Assembly (NCBI RefSeq): GCF_003286085.1
Contig: NW_020825447.1
Span: 186,001 to 250,000, forward strand
Length of the DNA stretch: 64,000 nucleotides
Source: Drosophila persimilis
Taxonomy: Eukaryota > Arthropoda > Insecta > Diptera > Drosophilidae
Direction of reading: 5' to 3'
Part shown: positions 10,856-21,559 of the stretch, in pieces
Layout of the letters: every line of letters starts with the position of its first letter
How positions within the stretch are numbered: position 1 is the first letter of the stretch
The notes under the pieces: model-generated
The model's database searches: none
What the model was told of the DNA's origin: nothing
Seen by the model: only the letters and a program-made list of their open reading frames with translations
Position numbers and translations under genes: made by a program

Positions 10856-13800
10856 TCATCCCCATGGGGTACTTTTGACGGCTGCATGCACGCTGGACCG
10901 TAACGCACACGTAATGAAGCTAATCTGCTCATCCCAATTGGATTGATCGGGCTTAATGTACGCTTTGATAGCAGCGAGTACCTTGCGATTTACCCGCTCT
11001 GAGGCATTGGCTTGGGGAGCGTAGGCGGCGGTGTACGAATGTCGAATTTGGTATTTCGCTAACAAATCATTGAACTTGTGTGACTAGAATTGAACGCCGT
11101 TATCTTACACTATCACTTCCGGGACTCCAAAGCAATGAAACAGGTCTTCCTCCGTGAACAGAGTTACGGCATCCGCAGTAAATTTCTTCACCACTTTTAG
11201 AAAAGGAAATTTAGAAAAATGATCGAGTACTACAAAAATGCCTATATTTCCGGATCGACTTCGGGGGTACGGACCTAGAAAATCGACGTACAGTTTTTGA
11301 AATAGACGAAAGGTCTCCCCTGCTTTGCCCATTGGCGGACGTAGAGGATGATTGGGGTGCTTACAACATTTGCACACTTCGCAGTTGTTTGTAAACGCTT
11401 TTACATCGCCCACTAAATTTGGCCAATAATAGAAGCGTCGAACTAGTTCTAGCGTCTTATTGTTCCCACTGTGAGAAGCTAAGGGATGTTCGTGGCCTTG
11501 TCTAAGCACTTCTGTCACCAGATCTCTGGAAACCCACAGTTTCCAGCACATGTCGTCACTAATTTGTTCACCAGTGGCGTGTTCAGCTCGACGATAAAGA
11601 AGGTTATCCATTACTTTTACATCAGGCTTGAATAGCTTGAATTTTCGCAATGAGTTCCTGATAATCGGTTGATTTAAACGCTTTAGATTGAAGGTCTACT
11701 AGACTATCAATGCCAATATACGATAGGTCTTCGGTATGCACTCGTGATAAGGCATCCGGAACGATGTTCTGACTACCCTTTCTATGGCAAATCTTAAAGG
11801 TGAAGCCCTGCAGTTTCAGTGCCCATCGAGCTAGTCTCGAGTTTAGGTCTGTCTGTGACATCAGCCATTTTAATGAGGCATGATCGGTAATGATGGAAAA
11901 CTGATGTCCTTCTACATATGCTCTAAATTTCTTGACGCACATTACCGCTGCCAAACACTCTTTTTTGGTTACGGAATAATTACGTTGGCAATGGTTCAAT
12001 TTGCGCGACATAAATGCGATGCCATCTTCATCTGATTGCATCAGGAAACCACCCACTCCTGTGTGACTCGCATCACAATGGATTGCAAAGGGAATGGTAA
12101 AATCGGGACTGTGCAACACAAGAGCGTTACACATCTGTGATTTTAAGGAATCGAACGCGTTCTGTGCTTCATCGGTCCATTCAAATTTTTGCTTGCTCTT
12201 AAGTGTATCTGAGATGGGCGCTGCGATACCCGCATAATTATACCCGATACTCAAAATGAGTATTGGGGTATATTAGATTTGTGGTAAAAGTGGATGTGTG
12301 TAACGTCCAGAAGGAATCGTTTCCGACCCCATAAAGTATATATATTCTTGATCAGCATCAATAGCCGAGTCGATTGAGCCATGTCTGTCTGTCCGTCTGT
12401 CCGTCCGTCCGTCTGTCCGTCTGTCCGTCCCCTTCAGCGCCTAATGCTCAAAGACTATAAGAGCTAGAGCAACGATGTTTTGGATCCAGACTTCTGTGAT
12501 ATGTCACTGCTACAAAAATATTTCAAAACTTTGCCCCGCCCACTTCCGCCCCCACAAAGGGCGAAAATCTGTGGCATCCACAATTTTCAAGATACGATAA
12601 AACCAAAAACGCAGAATCGTAGAGAATGACGATATCTATCAGATTGCTGAATCTGGATCAGATCAGATCATTTTTATAGCCAAAAGGAACAAATCAATTT
12701 GCAGTGGCTACGCAGCGCCCGACGTCACGCTCAGACTGATTTTCTGTCTCTCTCGCACGCACTCTTTGTCGTGTCGATTAATATTAGCGGCGCTGCCGGA
12801 GGAGAGCCATACTGACTTAGTATCGGGTATAACTGTAGAGTTGCGGTGTCCGCAGCAACTCACAACGTTCCCCCTCGTTTTTAATGAATTTGTGGTACCA
12901 ACCAGTGAGACCCAAGAACCTGCGGACTTGTTTCACGGATCGGGGGACCGGAAACTCTTGAATCGCTTGGACCTTCTCCACATCTGTCTGGATAGTTCCG
13001 TTGCCTATAACATGGTAGGTATTTGACCTCCTTTAGGCAAAATTTGGACTTTTCCACGTTAATGGTCAGACCGGCTTTTCACGAGCGCATCAAATCGATG
13101 CTTGAGATAAACTCAGCTCGAGGAAGCCGACTGAGAATGCCATCGATCAATGGCATGGGATAAGCGTTCTTAACAGTGACTTCGTTAAGTTTCCGACTGT
13201 CGATGCATAATCGCACCTTTCCAGGTTTACGAACGAGGACCACGGGTGACGACCATGCGCTATCTGATTCTTCGATAACTCCAAGAGCTAACATTCGGTC
13301 TACCTCTACGTACATCAGCCTTTCTACGGCTGGAGACACGGCATAATGTCGTTGTTTTATTGCCTTAGCGTTGCCCACTTCAATTTCGTGCAACAACCAG
13401 CCCGTTTTTGCGAGACCTTGCTTCGCAAAGGAGGGAAATAAGTTGACCGTCTATGCTAACTGAGCTTGCTGCTGCTTCGACAAACACACATGTAACGTAC
13501 TATCGAATGTTAAGCCTGACAACTCTGGACTGGATGATTTATGGGCTAGGAAAGCAGGTAACAAATTAAAACGAGAACAAAAGTCTATGCCTAGTTTCAA
13601 TACTTTCTTCTGGCCTTGAAAACCCACTTCGGTGGTGACCTTGCCAATTATTGGCTGGCTCTGCCCATCCGCCGTCCGTACTGCTGCTCTCACAGGCTTG
13701 ATCGGGTTCGGATTCTGAACCAGGTCGGCCGCAAACTTCCCACCTATGCAACTTATGGATGCGCCGGTATCCATCAGTCCACTGAGCGTCCTTCCCAGTA

Positions 13801-13865
13801 CGGTGACTTCCGCATAGGGTCGCCAGTCCTTGGACGTACGACTGACGCCAATACGTTAGAGCGCT
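10856..13865 (-). pseudogene. Ulysses/Osvaldo-like pol (PR-RT-RH-IN), disrupted
   Basis: The protease begins near 13865, with catalytic DTGAS at about 13774. It runs in the same frame as the RT start, apart from a stop at 13453-13451. The RT N-terminal fingers are present (VLVRKPGKVRLCIDSRKLNE). At 13078-13085 the sequence jumps from SSIDLMR to the thumb (KAGLTIN...), so the palm with the YxDD box is absent. The connection domain is cut by a DINE-1 (12239-12881). RNase H follows (HCDASHTGVGG, DHASLKWL, DALSRVH). Integrase is split into two frames (11650-11105, then 11065-10856) and ends early where the CR1-like element starts. Confidence 0.85.
12239..12881 (+). mobile_element. DINE-1 element, complete short form (643 bp)
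   Basis: It starts TATACCCGATACTCAAAATG and ends CCCCCTCGTTTT, with the microsatellite at about 12381-12430 and the 3' hairpin GAGTTGC...GCAACTC at 12839-12862. It interrupts the RNase-H-proximal part of the Ulysses-like pol. Removing exactly 12239-12881 restores an uninterrupted reading frame across the site, so both ends are precisely defined, and no target duplication remains. It lacks the roughly 0.45-kb central block of the longer copies. Confidence 0.93.
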
Positions 13866-15374
13866 CGTTTTGGCAGTTTGCCGATGTTGGAGCAATCGCT
13901 TTCGAGATCGAGTCGGTAGTTGTATTCTTTCCCTACTTGGGGTTAAAATATAAGTGTGTGACGGAATGTCTGGGAGTTTTTGTAAGTCCGGGAGTAATGG
14001 AACTGTCGAAACGTCCATTAAATGGTGTTCGTTGCTTTCGAACTGTTTGGTTTGCGTGCACCTGTCGATTGTGCACGGCTTGACGAGTTTTTTGCACGAC
14101 GGTTTATACGTATCCCGTTTGCCACAGCCGTAACAAAAGACGGTGCGATCACCTACGCAGCCTTGATACCGATGCCCCTGACAACCACAGTTCCAACAGG
14201 AATGGGTTACTGCAGCGATATCGAGCTTTTCGGTTTCATCGACTTCATCGCCTTCCTGGTCTGTCTGCACCACAATTTCATGCACCTGTCGTCGTATAGG
14301 AATACGCTTCGGCTCAGCGCTGCTCATAGGCTTAGCCAATGATTGCAAAAAACGTTCGCGAGCACGCACTATGTGGCGCAATTGTACTACTGACAGAATG
14401 GGAATGTATAGAATTTCATGTTGGATATCGGCCAAGAGATTCGACTTTAGCACTTCCAACAGCGACATTTTGGCCATGGGGTTGACTAGTTTATCGGACA
14501 AGGTTACAATGGCTTCGTAAAAGGTATCAAATAGTTCGTGCGGCTTCTGCTTTCGTTGCACTATTGCCGTACGAATTTTTAATCGAGTTTTTAGGGCTGT
14601 ACTTAGCTGCGGCCAGGTCACGGAGGGTACGCATTTATGGTAACGCCAAAACCACTCGCTAGCACTGGCTTCAAATAAATAAATGTTGTTTCTGGCCACT
14701 AGGTCGAGATTACCCTCTAAGGTCTGTTTGGTTAACGCTTCTATCCGATATATGAAATCTTCCACCGACATGGGGGAATTTCCAGAAAACCGCACCTTCC
14801 ATCCTGCGATTATTTGTCCAATCCTATCGGGTCGTAGTCCCCCTATCTGTTGGGATCCCGATGGGGTTACCGAGACAGCAGAATCATTAGCCTGATTTAT
14901 CGGGGCACCTACGGACTCTCGAGTTGGTATTTGGAACAACAGTTCGAAGGTTTCGTTTTCTCCACTAGGCTGCGAAGATCCAGCAGCTTGGCCATTCGGC
15001 GGCTGTACCGTTGGACTTGCCAAACGTTGGAATCCTATTTCCATAGTCTGAGTCATTTGAGTCATGGCTTGAGACAACAACCCGAGTTGACCCATAGCGT
15101 CCGTCAACGACTGTGCCATTTGAGCCAAGCCTGGGCTTGCTTCATTCGCTGGCTCGCTACTCGGAACTGGCATGATTGGTACACCGACTTCAGTTGGACC
15201 AACAAAAGGTAAATTTTCAGTATTCGCAGCTGGAGCTGCTTTCACACGCTTTGATCTGGTTCTCATTAGAAGCTGAGAAGACTCTACATTCGAGGCGGAC
15301 GCCTGCGCTACGGCTAATTCCTCCGCTAAGCTAGGAGCGGATGATTGTAGGGGCTTGTTGCACGCCGGGCACAC
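13566..15374 (-). CDS. Ulysses/Osvaldo-like gag
   Basis: A 602-codon open frame starts at 15374. Residues 1-190 are low complexity. Residues of about 190-370 form the capsid-like region (GGLRPDRIGQIIAGWKVRFS through HIVRARERFLQSL). Residues of about 395-430 hold two zinc-finger-like motifs (CWNCGCQGHRYQGC and CYGCG...C). The last 120 or so codons, below about 13865, overlap the protease in another frame and do not look like gag, so the real gag probably ends or frameshifts near 13865. Whether the gag/pol frame change is programmed or a mutation cannot be told here. Confidence 0.7.
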   Translation of the reverse strand: MCPACNKPLQSSAPSLAEELAVAQASASNVESSQLLMRTRSKRVKAAPAANTENLPFVGPTEVGVPIMPVPSSEPANEASPGLAQMAQSLTDAMGQLGLLSQAMTQMTQTMEIGFQRLASPTVQPPNGQAAGSSQPSGENETFELLFQIPTRESVGAPINQANDSAVSVTPSGSQQIGGLRPDRIGQIIAGWKVRFSGNSPMSVEDFIYRIEALTKQTLEGNLDLVARNNIYLFEASASEWFWRYHKCVPSVTWPQLSTALKTRLKIRTAIVQRKQKPHELFDTFYEAIVTLSDKLVNPMAKMSLLEVLKSNLLADIQHEILYIPILSVVQLRHIVRARERFLQSLAKPMSSAEPKRIPIRRQVHEIVVQTDQEGDEVDETEKLDIAAVTHSCWNCGCQGHRYQGCVGDRTVFCYGCGKRDTYKPSCKKLVKPCTIDRCTQTKQFESNEHHLMDVSTVPLLPDLQKLPDIPSHTYILTPSRERIQLPTRSRKRLLQHRQTAKTSALTYWRQSYVQGLATLCGSHRTGKDAQWTDGYRRIHKLHRWEVCGRPGSESEPDQACESSSTDGGWAEPANNWQGHHRSGFSRPEESIETRHRLLFSF

Positions 15375-16458
15375 GGTCTTTTCACCTCTTCTCCTATTAA
15401 AACAAACTAAATGAAATACGTGGTTACAATTTGTTCTTAAAAGCTGTGTCCGATATTCTACCTGTCTTACGCAAATACAGCAGATAATATCGGAATGGTC
15501 GTTTGGCTCAATCTCGTCAAAACTCCAATTTAATGATATCCTATCCTAATTTTACTAATATATGATTTTATGTTCTACTCTTGATTATTAACTTTTAACG
15601 ATCGATATATCTACTCTGTATCCACAAAATTCGGAAACCATGCACCCTTCGTCTAATAGGAATGTGTCCCCCACTGACTCTGGTGATATTATTAACGATC
15701 GACAATCATTACAATGAGTCATCGGATGAACTGGGACCGTTCGGTAGTTCTACACCACTGACTGATATCCGAGCAATCCGAAACCCTGACAAACCGATGC
15801 CCCTCTACTTATACTGTAGGTCGCAAAAACACAAAAAAGTTCTGGATCGCGGACCACCAAATTGTCCAGAACCACAGTACAGCAGAGCCATTCCACCTAC
15901 GTCTGTCAAACGCAAAAAAACGGGACAACCATAGAAAAACTGAAGAAGAAGACATAGTTTATGCTGACCCAGGAAATATACCATCTCCGATTCTATTGCC
16001 TTCGTTCGCGGGCAGGCCGTAGCTCTAAGCCACTGACTAACCTGATCCAGGCCAAAACGGCAGACAATGATCAGCAACGGTATGGACAAGTTCCTCCCCC
16101 AAACAACACGCTCCCACTTTTGTGGGTAGGCAGTAGAGCTAATCCACTTTGAAACCTAATCCGACAGAAACATTGGAACGCGCTATTTAGCAGAGTGGCC
16201 TATCCGGCCAGATACTACAAGTTCGTTGCCATGCCTAGTAAGTTGATTAACCTCGAGCGCGGGTCTTTAAGTTCTGTTAGAAACTGCTACGCAATCCAGC
16301 TACTCGAAGTCAATCCCACAGACAATGCACGTCCATGCATATCTCTTGGGAATTAAGGGATAAAGGAATAAGTCTTATGACACTGCCTTGAGATGCAGCT
16401 CGCATTGGTGTTGATGACTTTATACAAATTTTCTTGGTCGGGGCATGCCGAAGAAGGG
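15375..16458 (-). other. Leader region of the Ulysses-like element
   Basis: This is about 1.1 kb between the primer-binding site and gag. No family-like protein is seen in any frame. It contains AT-rich tracts at 15540-15610 and two short related pieces: GGCAGGCCGTAGCTCTAAGC at 16011-16030 and GGTAGGCAGTAGAGCTAATC near 16125-16144. A long leader is usual for this lineage. Confidence 0.5.
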
Positions 16459-16475
16459 CCCCACGTTGGGCGCCA
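16459..16475 (-). promoter_or_regulatory. Primer-binding site of the Ulysses-like element
   Basis: The minus strand reads TGGCGCCCAACGTGGGG directly beside the inner edge of the LTR. It starts with TGG, as tRNA-complementary primer sites do. The identical 17 bases occur at 45276-45292 beside the LTR of the unrelated 17.6/297-like element, so both elements appear to use the same primer tRNA. I did not assign the tRNA. Confidence 0.75.
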
Positions 16476-17276
16476 AAATTTTTATATGTGGATAATTCTT
16501 AAAAACGTTCTTAAAACCCTGCCATAAAATCGGGACAGACTTTTCGAACCCATTGCCATTTAAAATTTGTCTTTACCTGTAGCATACAACGTACAGGTTA
16601 TAGGAGCTGATGATAGCTAAACGGGAGTAGGAAGTACGCGCTGGCTTCGGCTTTTGTCTCTGGTCGGCGGGGTGTGGGCATGGAGATAAGAATTTATATA
16701 AAAAATTAAATCGCGTACGAGTAGGGAAAGCATACTAGGAAACGGGATACAGGGGGTCAAAGGGACAGATCAGCATGGATACGTAACCGAAGAAGATCAC
16801 CGGTCAGATCTTTGTCGGCTGCGGTATCGCCCATTGGCGAGAACGCCCACCCTACCATGATCCTTCAGGACCACCTATTAACAATCAGGATCCCTCCAAC
16901 AAAGACTGCGGTGGGTCACATCTCCGTCAGACGAGGTTGCATGGTTCCGATATAAGATATTTAGCCTTGGTTTATTTCCAAACTAACTTTATTTAAGCAA
17001 TCCATAGTTCTTCATTTAAATTCCTATAAAACATAACGCTAATAGAATTTAGTCCCTAATATAAGCCTGCTATTCGATATTGTCTTACATTTATAGGGTA
17101 TTACTATACAGCATATACTGGGGAAAGAATATCATAGGGGCGAGGTAGGGTATAATGATCTTAGATCTATAAAAATGATTAGTAGTAGGTATATATAAAT
17201 GCACGAGCTAGGTTAGGTGTTCATCATAGGAACAAGAAAACTTCAAACTTCATTACGTTAACTTGGTCAGTGCACA
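16476..17276 (-). repeat. 5' LTR of the Ulysses-like element (about 800 bp)
   Basis: The outer edge is set at the CAGTGCACA ending at 17276: the copy at 57654 matches up to this point and then differs. The inner edge is next to the primer site. Parts of it recur at 6044-6372 (outer third), 41706-41840 and 42949-43069 (inner part), and 57427-57660 (outer part). The stretch 16640-16700 (CTGGCTTCGGCTTTTGTCTC) is shared with 41725. Boundaries are good to about ten bases. Confidence 0.65.
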
Positions 17277-19059
17277 AAAACAGTGGGGGTGTAACCGGTG
17301 GTACGGGCACGTGGCCAATAGAGGTCTCCGGGAATAACCAATCCGTAACTTCTAGACCAGCGTTTCAATACGTAGATACTAGTGGTGCTAATCCTACGCG
17401 GAAAGAACAGAACGTTTTTCAACCGGTCGCTGTAGCTGGGTGGATAATTACCTCAACAGAATTGCACCACTGTTTCGAAAAATTTTAGTACACTGTGGGC
17501 GCTCGTTTTCGCAAATGGTCGAAAGGCTGCCCCAGCCTTGGCAATATATAACTGGCGCGTCCACTCAAATTAAATGATCACTTTGAGCCGCACTTGGCAC
17601 TTGCACTAGGCTTTGACTTTGGCTTGACCTTGGTTTATAGAACTGGGTCGGCTCTACAAGACTTCTTTTTCCACTGCCGGTCACTCTGACGGTCACGAGG
17701 AGAAAAAGAAAGAGGCTGGGACGACTAAGTACACCAACCCACGTTTTTTCCCACACTTTCTATGGTCTTCTTCTGTTATACAGAATCCAGCCACAGCAAT
17801 ATTTAATAAAATATAGTGCACGTCAGAAAAATTGCATATCAAAGCGTTGCCGCTTGGTCGCAAAACAGCTGTTGATAAGCTTTATCAAAGCTCAAAAGAT
17901 CTTCAACTCGAATTTTTTACGGCCTAGTTTTAGGCTGTAATTTTGGGAGTTAGCCGTGTATAATTAAAATACAAGAAGGCACGACAAGCGTCGAATATGA
18001 CACCCTGTGCAGGATTAGTGACACCACCTGAAATCTTTAGTGGCGATGGCTGGACTTGGAGATGGCGTGTATTGTGGGCATAGGTGTTCATTGACGAGCG
18101 GCTCTGGTCCGGCCGCCCACGCTGCATCTGTCGTTGGTTGGTGTTGGCTGCTGCACTCGAGTGTCACTGGTCCGGCCACCCAACTGCATTGTCGTTGTGT
18201 TGGCATTGGCATCGTGTGAATGATGCCAACGAATCATGTCATTGGCCGCATCCGAGTGGCTGCTCGTCCGGCCACCAGGATGCGTTGTCAGGTGTATTGG
18301 CCTGGCCTCCTCGGCCACGTTCGTCGTCGGTTTTAATTGCGATTTTTGAGTGGCTGCTGGTCCGGCCACCCAGATGAGGAGGTGTTCATTTTGGCGTGTG
18401 ATTTAATTTGTGTTTATTTGCAGGTACTTGTCGGCGTTTGGATGTTATTTGTGGCGACCCTTGTCTGATGTGTGTTGGTGTAAAACAGCTGGTGAGTATT
18501 TTGTGTGTTTTTATCGGCAGCCTGGTTCTTCTTCCTTTGCAGGATTTGCTGGCGTCCGGCGGCTCAACACCGGGCCATCCCGCCCTCACATAATGGCATG
18601 AGAGACGGGTGTGACCCACTGTGCTCAGTTTCAGTGGCTGCCTCTGGACCTGTGCGATGGAATAGCAATAGTGTCAGCGGAGGAAACCTCCATGTTTCAT
18701 CCATCAGGCAGCAAATGGTCGTTGCTTATGACGAGTCTGCTTCAGGAAGTGCAGCTCTGTCTGTTAATTGGTTATTTGGTTTGTTATTTGGTCGTTTTCT
18801 TGTTTTTGTACATTGTCGTTAGATTGTATTTGCATTTATTTCAGATGGCTGTGGCATGGATTCATCGTCAGATATTGTGATTATACTTGGGCAATAATCA
18901 GGTATGACCAGCCTTTGTACTGCTAGTGGTTGGCCTCTCAATTGTTTTATAGCGCTATCTTTTGTTAGTTCGCCTTTTGCATATCGTCTTTTCAGCATAT
19001 TTATTACAGTTTCGCAGTATCTGCTGACTGGTTTCATTGACCTTTCTTGTTGTTGTTGT
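17277..19059. other. Non-repetitive-looking sequence, no clear gene
   Basis: No part of this stretch matches the transposons elsewhere in the window. 17560-17760 is rich in CTTGGC/CTTTGACTTTGGC strings. 18100-18370 holds spaced copies of GTCCGGCCACC. Splice-like signals occur: TTTATTTGCAG at 18411-18421, GTGAGTATTTT at 18491-18501 and CTTTGCAG at 18535-18542. The open frames around them lack recognisable domains. It could be host intron or intergenic DNA, or an old unrecognised repeat. Confidence 0.4.
18106..18370 (+). repeat. Spaced GTCCGGCCACC motif repeats
   Basis: Four copies of GTCCGGCC(A/G)CC occur at about 18107, 18170, 18266 and 18360. The last two share a longer block, GAGTGGCTGCT(C/G)GTCC, and are 94 bases apart. 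Sequence between copies is only weakly alike. This looks like a decayed tandem duplication of about 95 bp or a cluster of a GC-rich motif. I know of no assigned role. Confidence 0.5.
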
Positions 19060-19104
19060 AGAGTTGCGGTGTCCGCAGCAACTCACAACGTTCCCCCTCG
19101 TTTT
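19060..19104 (+). mobile_element. DINE-1 3'-terminal fragment (hairpin and end only)
   Basis: These 45 bases are the exact DINE-1 3' end: AGAGTTGCGGTGTCCGCAGC, then AACTCACAACGTTCCCCCTC and GTTTT. Nothing of the rest of the element is next to it; upstream is a TTGTTGTTGTTG run. It is either a remnant of a larger deletion or a very short insertion. Confidence 0.85.
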
Positions 19105-19550
19105 AAATTTGGTTGTTGCGGGGAGGCAGAATCTCTTCACGAACTCTCGCCATTTTGCTGCTACTTGTCATGAGAATTGGAAAAAACATTGAAACAAAGA
19201 AAGGATCTGCCACCACTAATGGTAATAATTACACCCGGGCTATCATCTTTTCACGCAATGATCAGAATTATAGAACAAATTGTCTACATCCATTTTTAGC
19301 TAAACTTTTGTTTTCTCCGTTTTTTTTCTTACTCACTCATATTAAAACCAAATTTAATCCATCAAAAGTCAATAATTAAAACGATTACCTGGGAAAAGAT
19401 TATAAATAAATGATCTTGTGACTACTTAGAATTTAGACGGATTGCTCCTTATCGGTGATGTTCGACTGAATTAAGCATTTTGGCTGATATACTCGACTCG
19501 AGAGCTGACACACTGATAATGTTATCGCCAGATTTCCCTCAAAACATTTC

Positions 19551-19557
19551 TATAAAA
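19551..19557 (+). promoter_or_regulatory. Candidate TATA box of a short-peptide gene
   Basis: TATAAAA lies about 50 bases before the ATG at 19602. A transcription start about 30 bases downstream would fall near TTCAATCG (19581-19588), after the out-of-frame ATG at 19576, leaving a very short leader. GATA-type sites (TGATAA at 19513, TTATCG at 19521) lie just upstream. This layout is typical of compact Drosophila genes for secreted peptides, but it is inferred from sequence only. Confidence 0.4.
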
Positions 19558-19601
19558 TCACAGTGAAAAGGTGCAATGCCTTCAATCGAAAAAGTATTAG
19601 C

Positions 19602-20889
19602 ATGGTGAACGTTTTAAGCAGTCTACTTGTCTGCGGACTGGTACTTGTCAGTGCCGCACAACTGAAAGACGGAGATGTCCTGCAAGATTACCAGCGTTTG
19701 CCGAACACTTCCGTAATAGTCGTGTTTTGTCTTTCCCATATTTAGATCCAGTATGGTTTTCTTGTATTCAATGACTTTTCGCCGACCAGACATGTTTAAG
19801 TTTGCTATTAAGTTAAGACTTTGAAGCTACTTGAGATATTAGTGTAGTGCGCTTGTTGTAAGAAAAAAAATTGTTTGCATCGACGCCTTAATTTTCCCTA
19901 AAATTATGCTACGCGAATAGGCTAAGTCTTCTGTTGGGTCCAAGAAAGCTAAGCTTTTAACACGCCATCTATTGGGTGCGCTTCGTCACTGTGGGCTGCC
20001 CATATTATTTCTTTTGGCTGACGTTTTAATCGGCCTCTTCCTCCCACTGTCATTTTGACAAATCGAAAAGAAAAAGGGAAGAACGATGGGATGAGGCCTT
20101 GATTTCCGGGAGAAGCAGCTCTCTCTCTCCTCGTGGTATCCGAACAGTACGGACGTACTTATCCAGCTCTCAAAAAAAATAATTAATAAAAGTTAAAAAT
20201 CAAATGGGAGATCAGCACGATCCGGGATTGGGAACCTCCACCTAAAGCCCCAACGCCATCCACCACAGCGAGCCCTTCAGCAGTTCCCGAGCTTTAGCGC
20301 CGGCAGCAGCGAGCTCTTCGCCGCCCCAACGCGAGCCGTCGCGACCGAGATTGGGCCATCTAGCCACCGGGCCAAGAGCCCTAAACAAAAAGTGCCAAGT
20401 CATCTTCCTTGCTAATGACAAGGAATAACCAGACTCGTCCAAGGAACAAGAGACCCTGACCCGAATTTTTTTTTTGTCACCGTGCTAATAAACCCCAACG
20501 GAACGGGCAGAACTCGTGTGAACCTCTTTGTGGCCCATGGTGCATTTACTCACAAAGAACATATGTGCGCTTGTTAGGCCGTTTGTGCCCCTTTGTGCCC
20601 GTGAAACGAAACCAGCTGCTTCGAGCTTTTTCCGTGCGCCCACATCTTGGTCTATGTATCAAGACCTACCCCAACGAATCTGAATAAACGAATAAATATT
20701 GAATAAAGAATAATGTATAGAAGTTAAATATGGAATAATTTGATTTATGGGCTATATATGCCACAAAAAAAAGTCCCTAAACAAAAAGAAAAAGAAAAGA
20801 AGATGCGTGTCCATGTGTGTGTGCTCTCTCTCTAAAACTTACAGGTATTCCCCTCGCCGAAAGATCTTTTGGACGTGGCCGGAACATGA
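19602..20889 (+). CDS. Candidate two-exon gene for a short secreted peptide
   Basis: I do not recognise this gene. Exon 1 (19602-19712) encodes 37 residues: a clear signal peptide (Val/Leu-rich core, residues 2-18, then a small-residue cleavage region SAA) followed by an acidic stretch, QLKDGDVLQDYQRLPNTS. A GTAATA donor follows at 19713. A pyrimidine-rich acceptor (CTCTCTCTCTAAAACTTACAG) ends at 20844, and the phase-0 continuation from 20845 gives 14 more codons and a TGA at 20887-20889. A strong GTAAGTAAG donor starts at 20892, so transcription may continue into further untranslated exons. The predicted product is 51 residues, with a mature part of about 31 and no cysteine. The splice pairing is my inference. 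The alternative is a first exon of a larger or broken gene. Confidence 0.35.
19713..20844. other. Inferred intron or intergenic DNA
   Basis: If the gene above is real, this is its 1.13-kb intron. It contains a 400-base GC-rich part (20210-20450) with an open frame on the minus strand that has no family features, an A-rich stretch (20173-20205) and a run of nine to ten T at 20467-20476. Parts such as 19930-20000 (CACGCCATCTATTGGGTGCG) might come from an old LTR, but no second copy lies in this window. Confidence 0.35.
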
Positions 20890-20891
20890 AA

Positions 20892-21176
20892 GTAAGTAAG
20901 TGAACGAACTCCCAGTTATCGTTTATAAACTTTTAGTCATTTGCGAGTTGAGTTGTAAATTCAAACTAAATTTTATTCTTAAAATCAGAGCCTTATATGT
21001 GATTTGACAATGTACAATTTGGTAGTCTATAATTATCGTTAGACCTACGCAGAAAGTGGCATTGTATTGACGATAATATGTTCATGTTTCTTGTGAACCT
21101 TTTTGTGTACATTTTCTTTATAGCTATAATTACAAGTACAGATAATCATTTACAGTCAATTACAGTGGGTAGGGAA
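20892..21176. other. AT-rich flank before the TIR element
   Basis: No gene is visible. The left end begins with the strong donor-like GTAAGTAAGTGAACG. The rest is AT-rich. It could be host intron, or the end of the roo-like element whose env fragment ends on the other side of the TIR element at 27743; I cannot decide. Confidence 0.3.
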
Positions 21177-21559
21177 CCCTGCAGTACCAGCAGTGAGCGA
21201 TGACGAATGTCATCTACAATGTCATCGATGCGTTGCAACGCGTTGACGCCAGCCAAATCGAACCCTTTGTTTTTTCTTTTGTTTCTTTCTTTTCCGCGCG
21301 TGCCGAACGTAATTCGGTTCTGCCGACCGTGCGCAGTAGCAGAGAACTTCGTTTTATCTTTTCATCTTCTTTGCGCCTGCGTCGACAGAACTCTTTTGCT
21401 TTGTTCTTTGCTATTTGCAATCGTCACACGGAGTTTTAATAAGTGAAAATAAGTAATCTGTGATTATTATTATTATTATCAGGTAAGTGCAGTTTTTAAA
21501 TAATTAATAATATGTGTTGTACGCGTGTTAAATAAAAAATTATTTCAGCGGCGGTGAAG

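Larger units (their letters stand above)
10856..17276 (-). mobile_element. Ulysses/Osvaldo-like Ty3-gypsy element, 5' LTR to integrase
   Basis: Reading down the minus strand there is a 5' LTR (17276-16476), a primer-binding site (16475-16459), a leader of about 1.1 kb, gag (15374-13566), protease, reverse transcriptase, RNase H and part of integrase. The gag central region (GWKVRFSGNSPMSVEDFI, SEWFWRYHK) and the zinc-finger arrangement CWNCGCQGHRYQGC then CYGC are those of the Ulysses/Osvaldo lineage. Pol is disabled by a deletion, several stops and a DINE-1. The 3' LTR side is the truncated piece at 6044-6811. Related LTR pieces lie at 41706-43069 and 57427-57900. Confidence 0.8.

Noticed and set aside
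18410..18880. Short open frames with splice-like borders as a host gene
   Set aside because: Frames disagree with each other across the putative exons and no start or domain is visible. I left the region as unassigned.
20242..20442. Minus-strand frame of 66 codons in the GC-rich stretch
   Set aside because: No homology that I recognise, and no promoter or start context. Composition explains the open frame.
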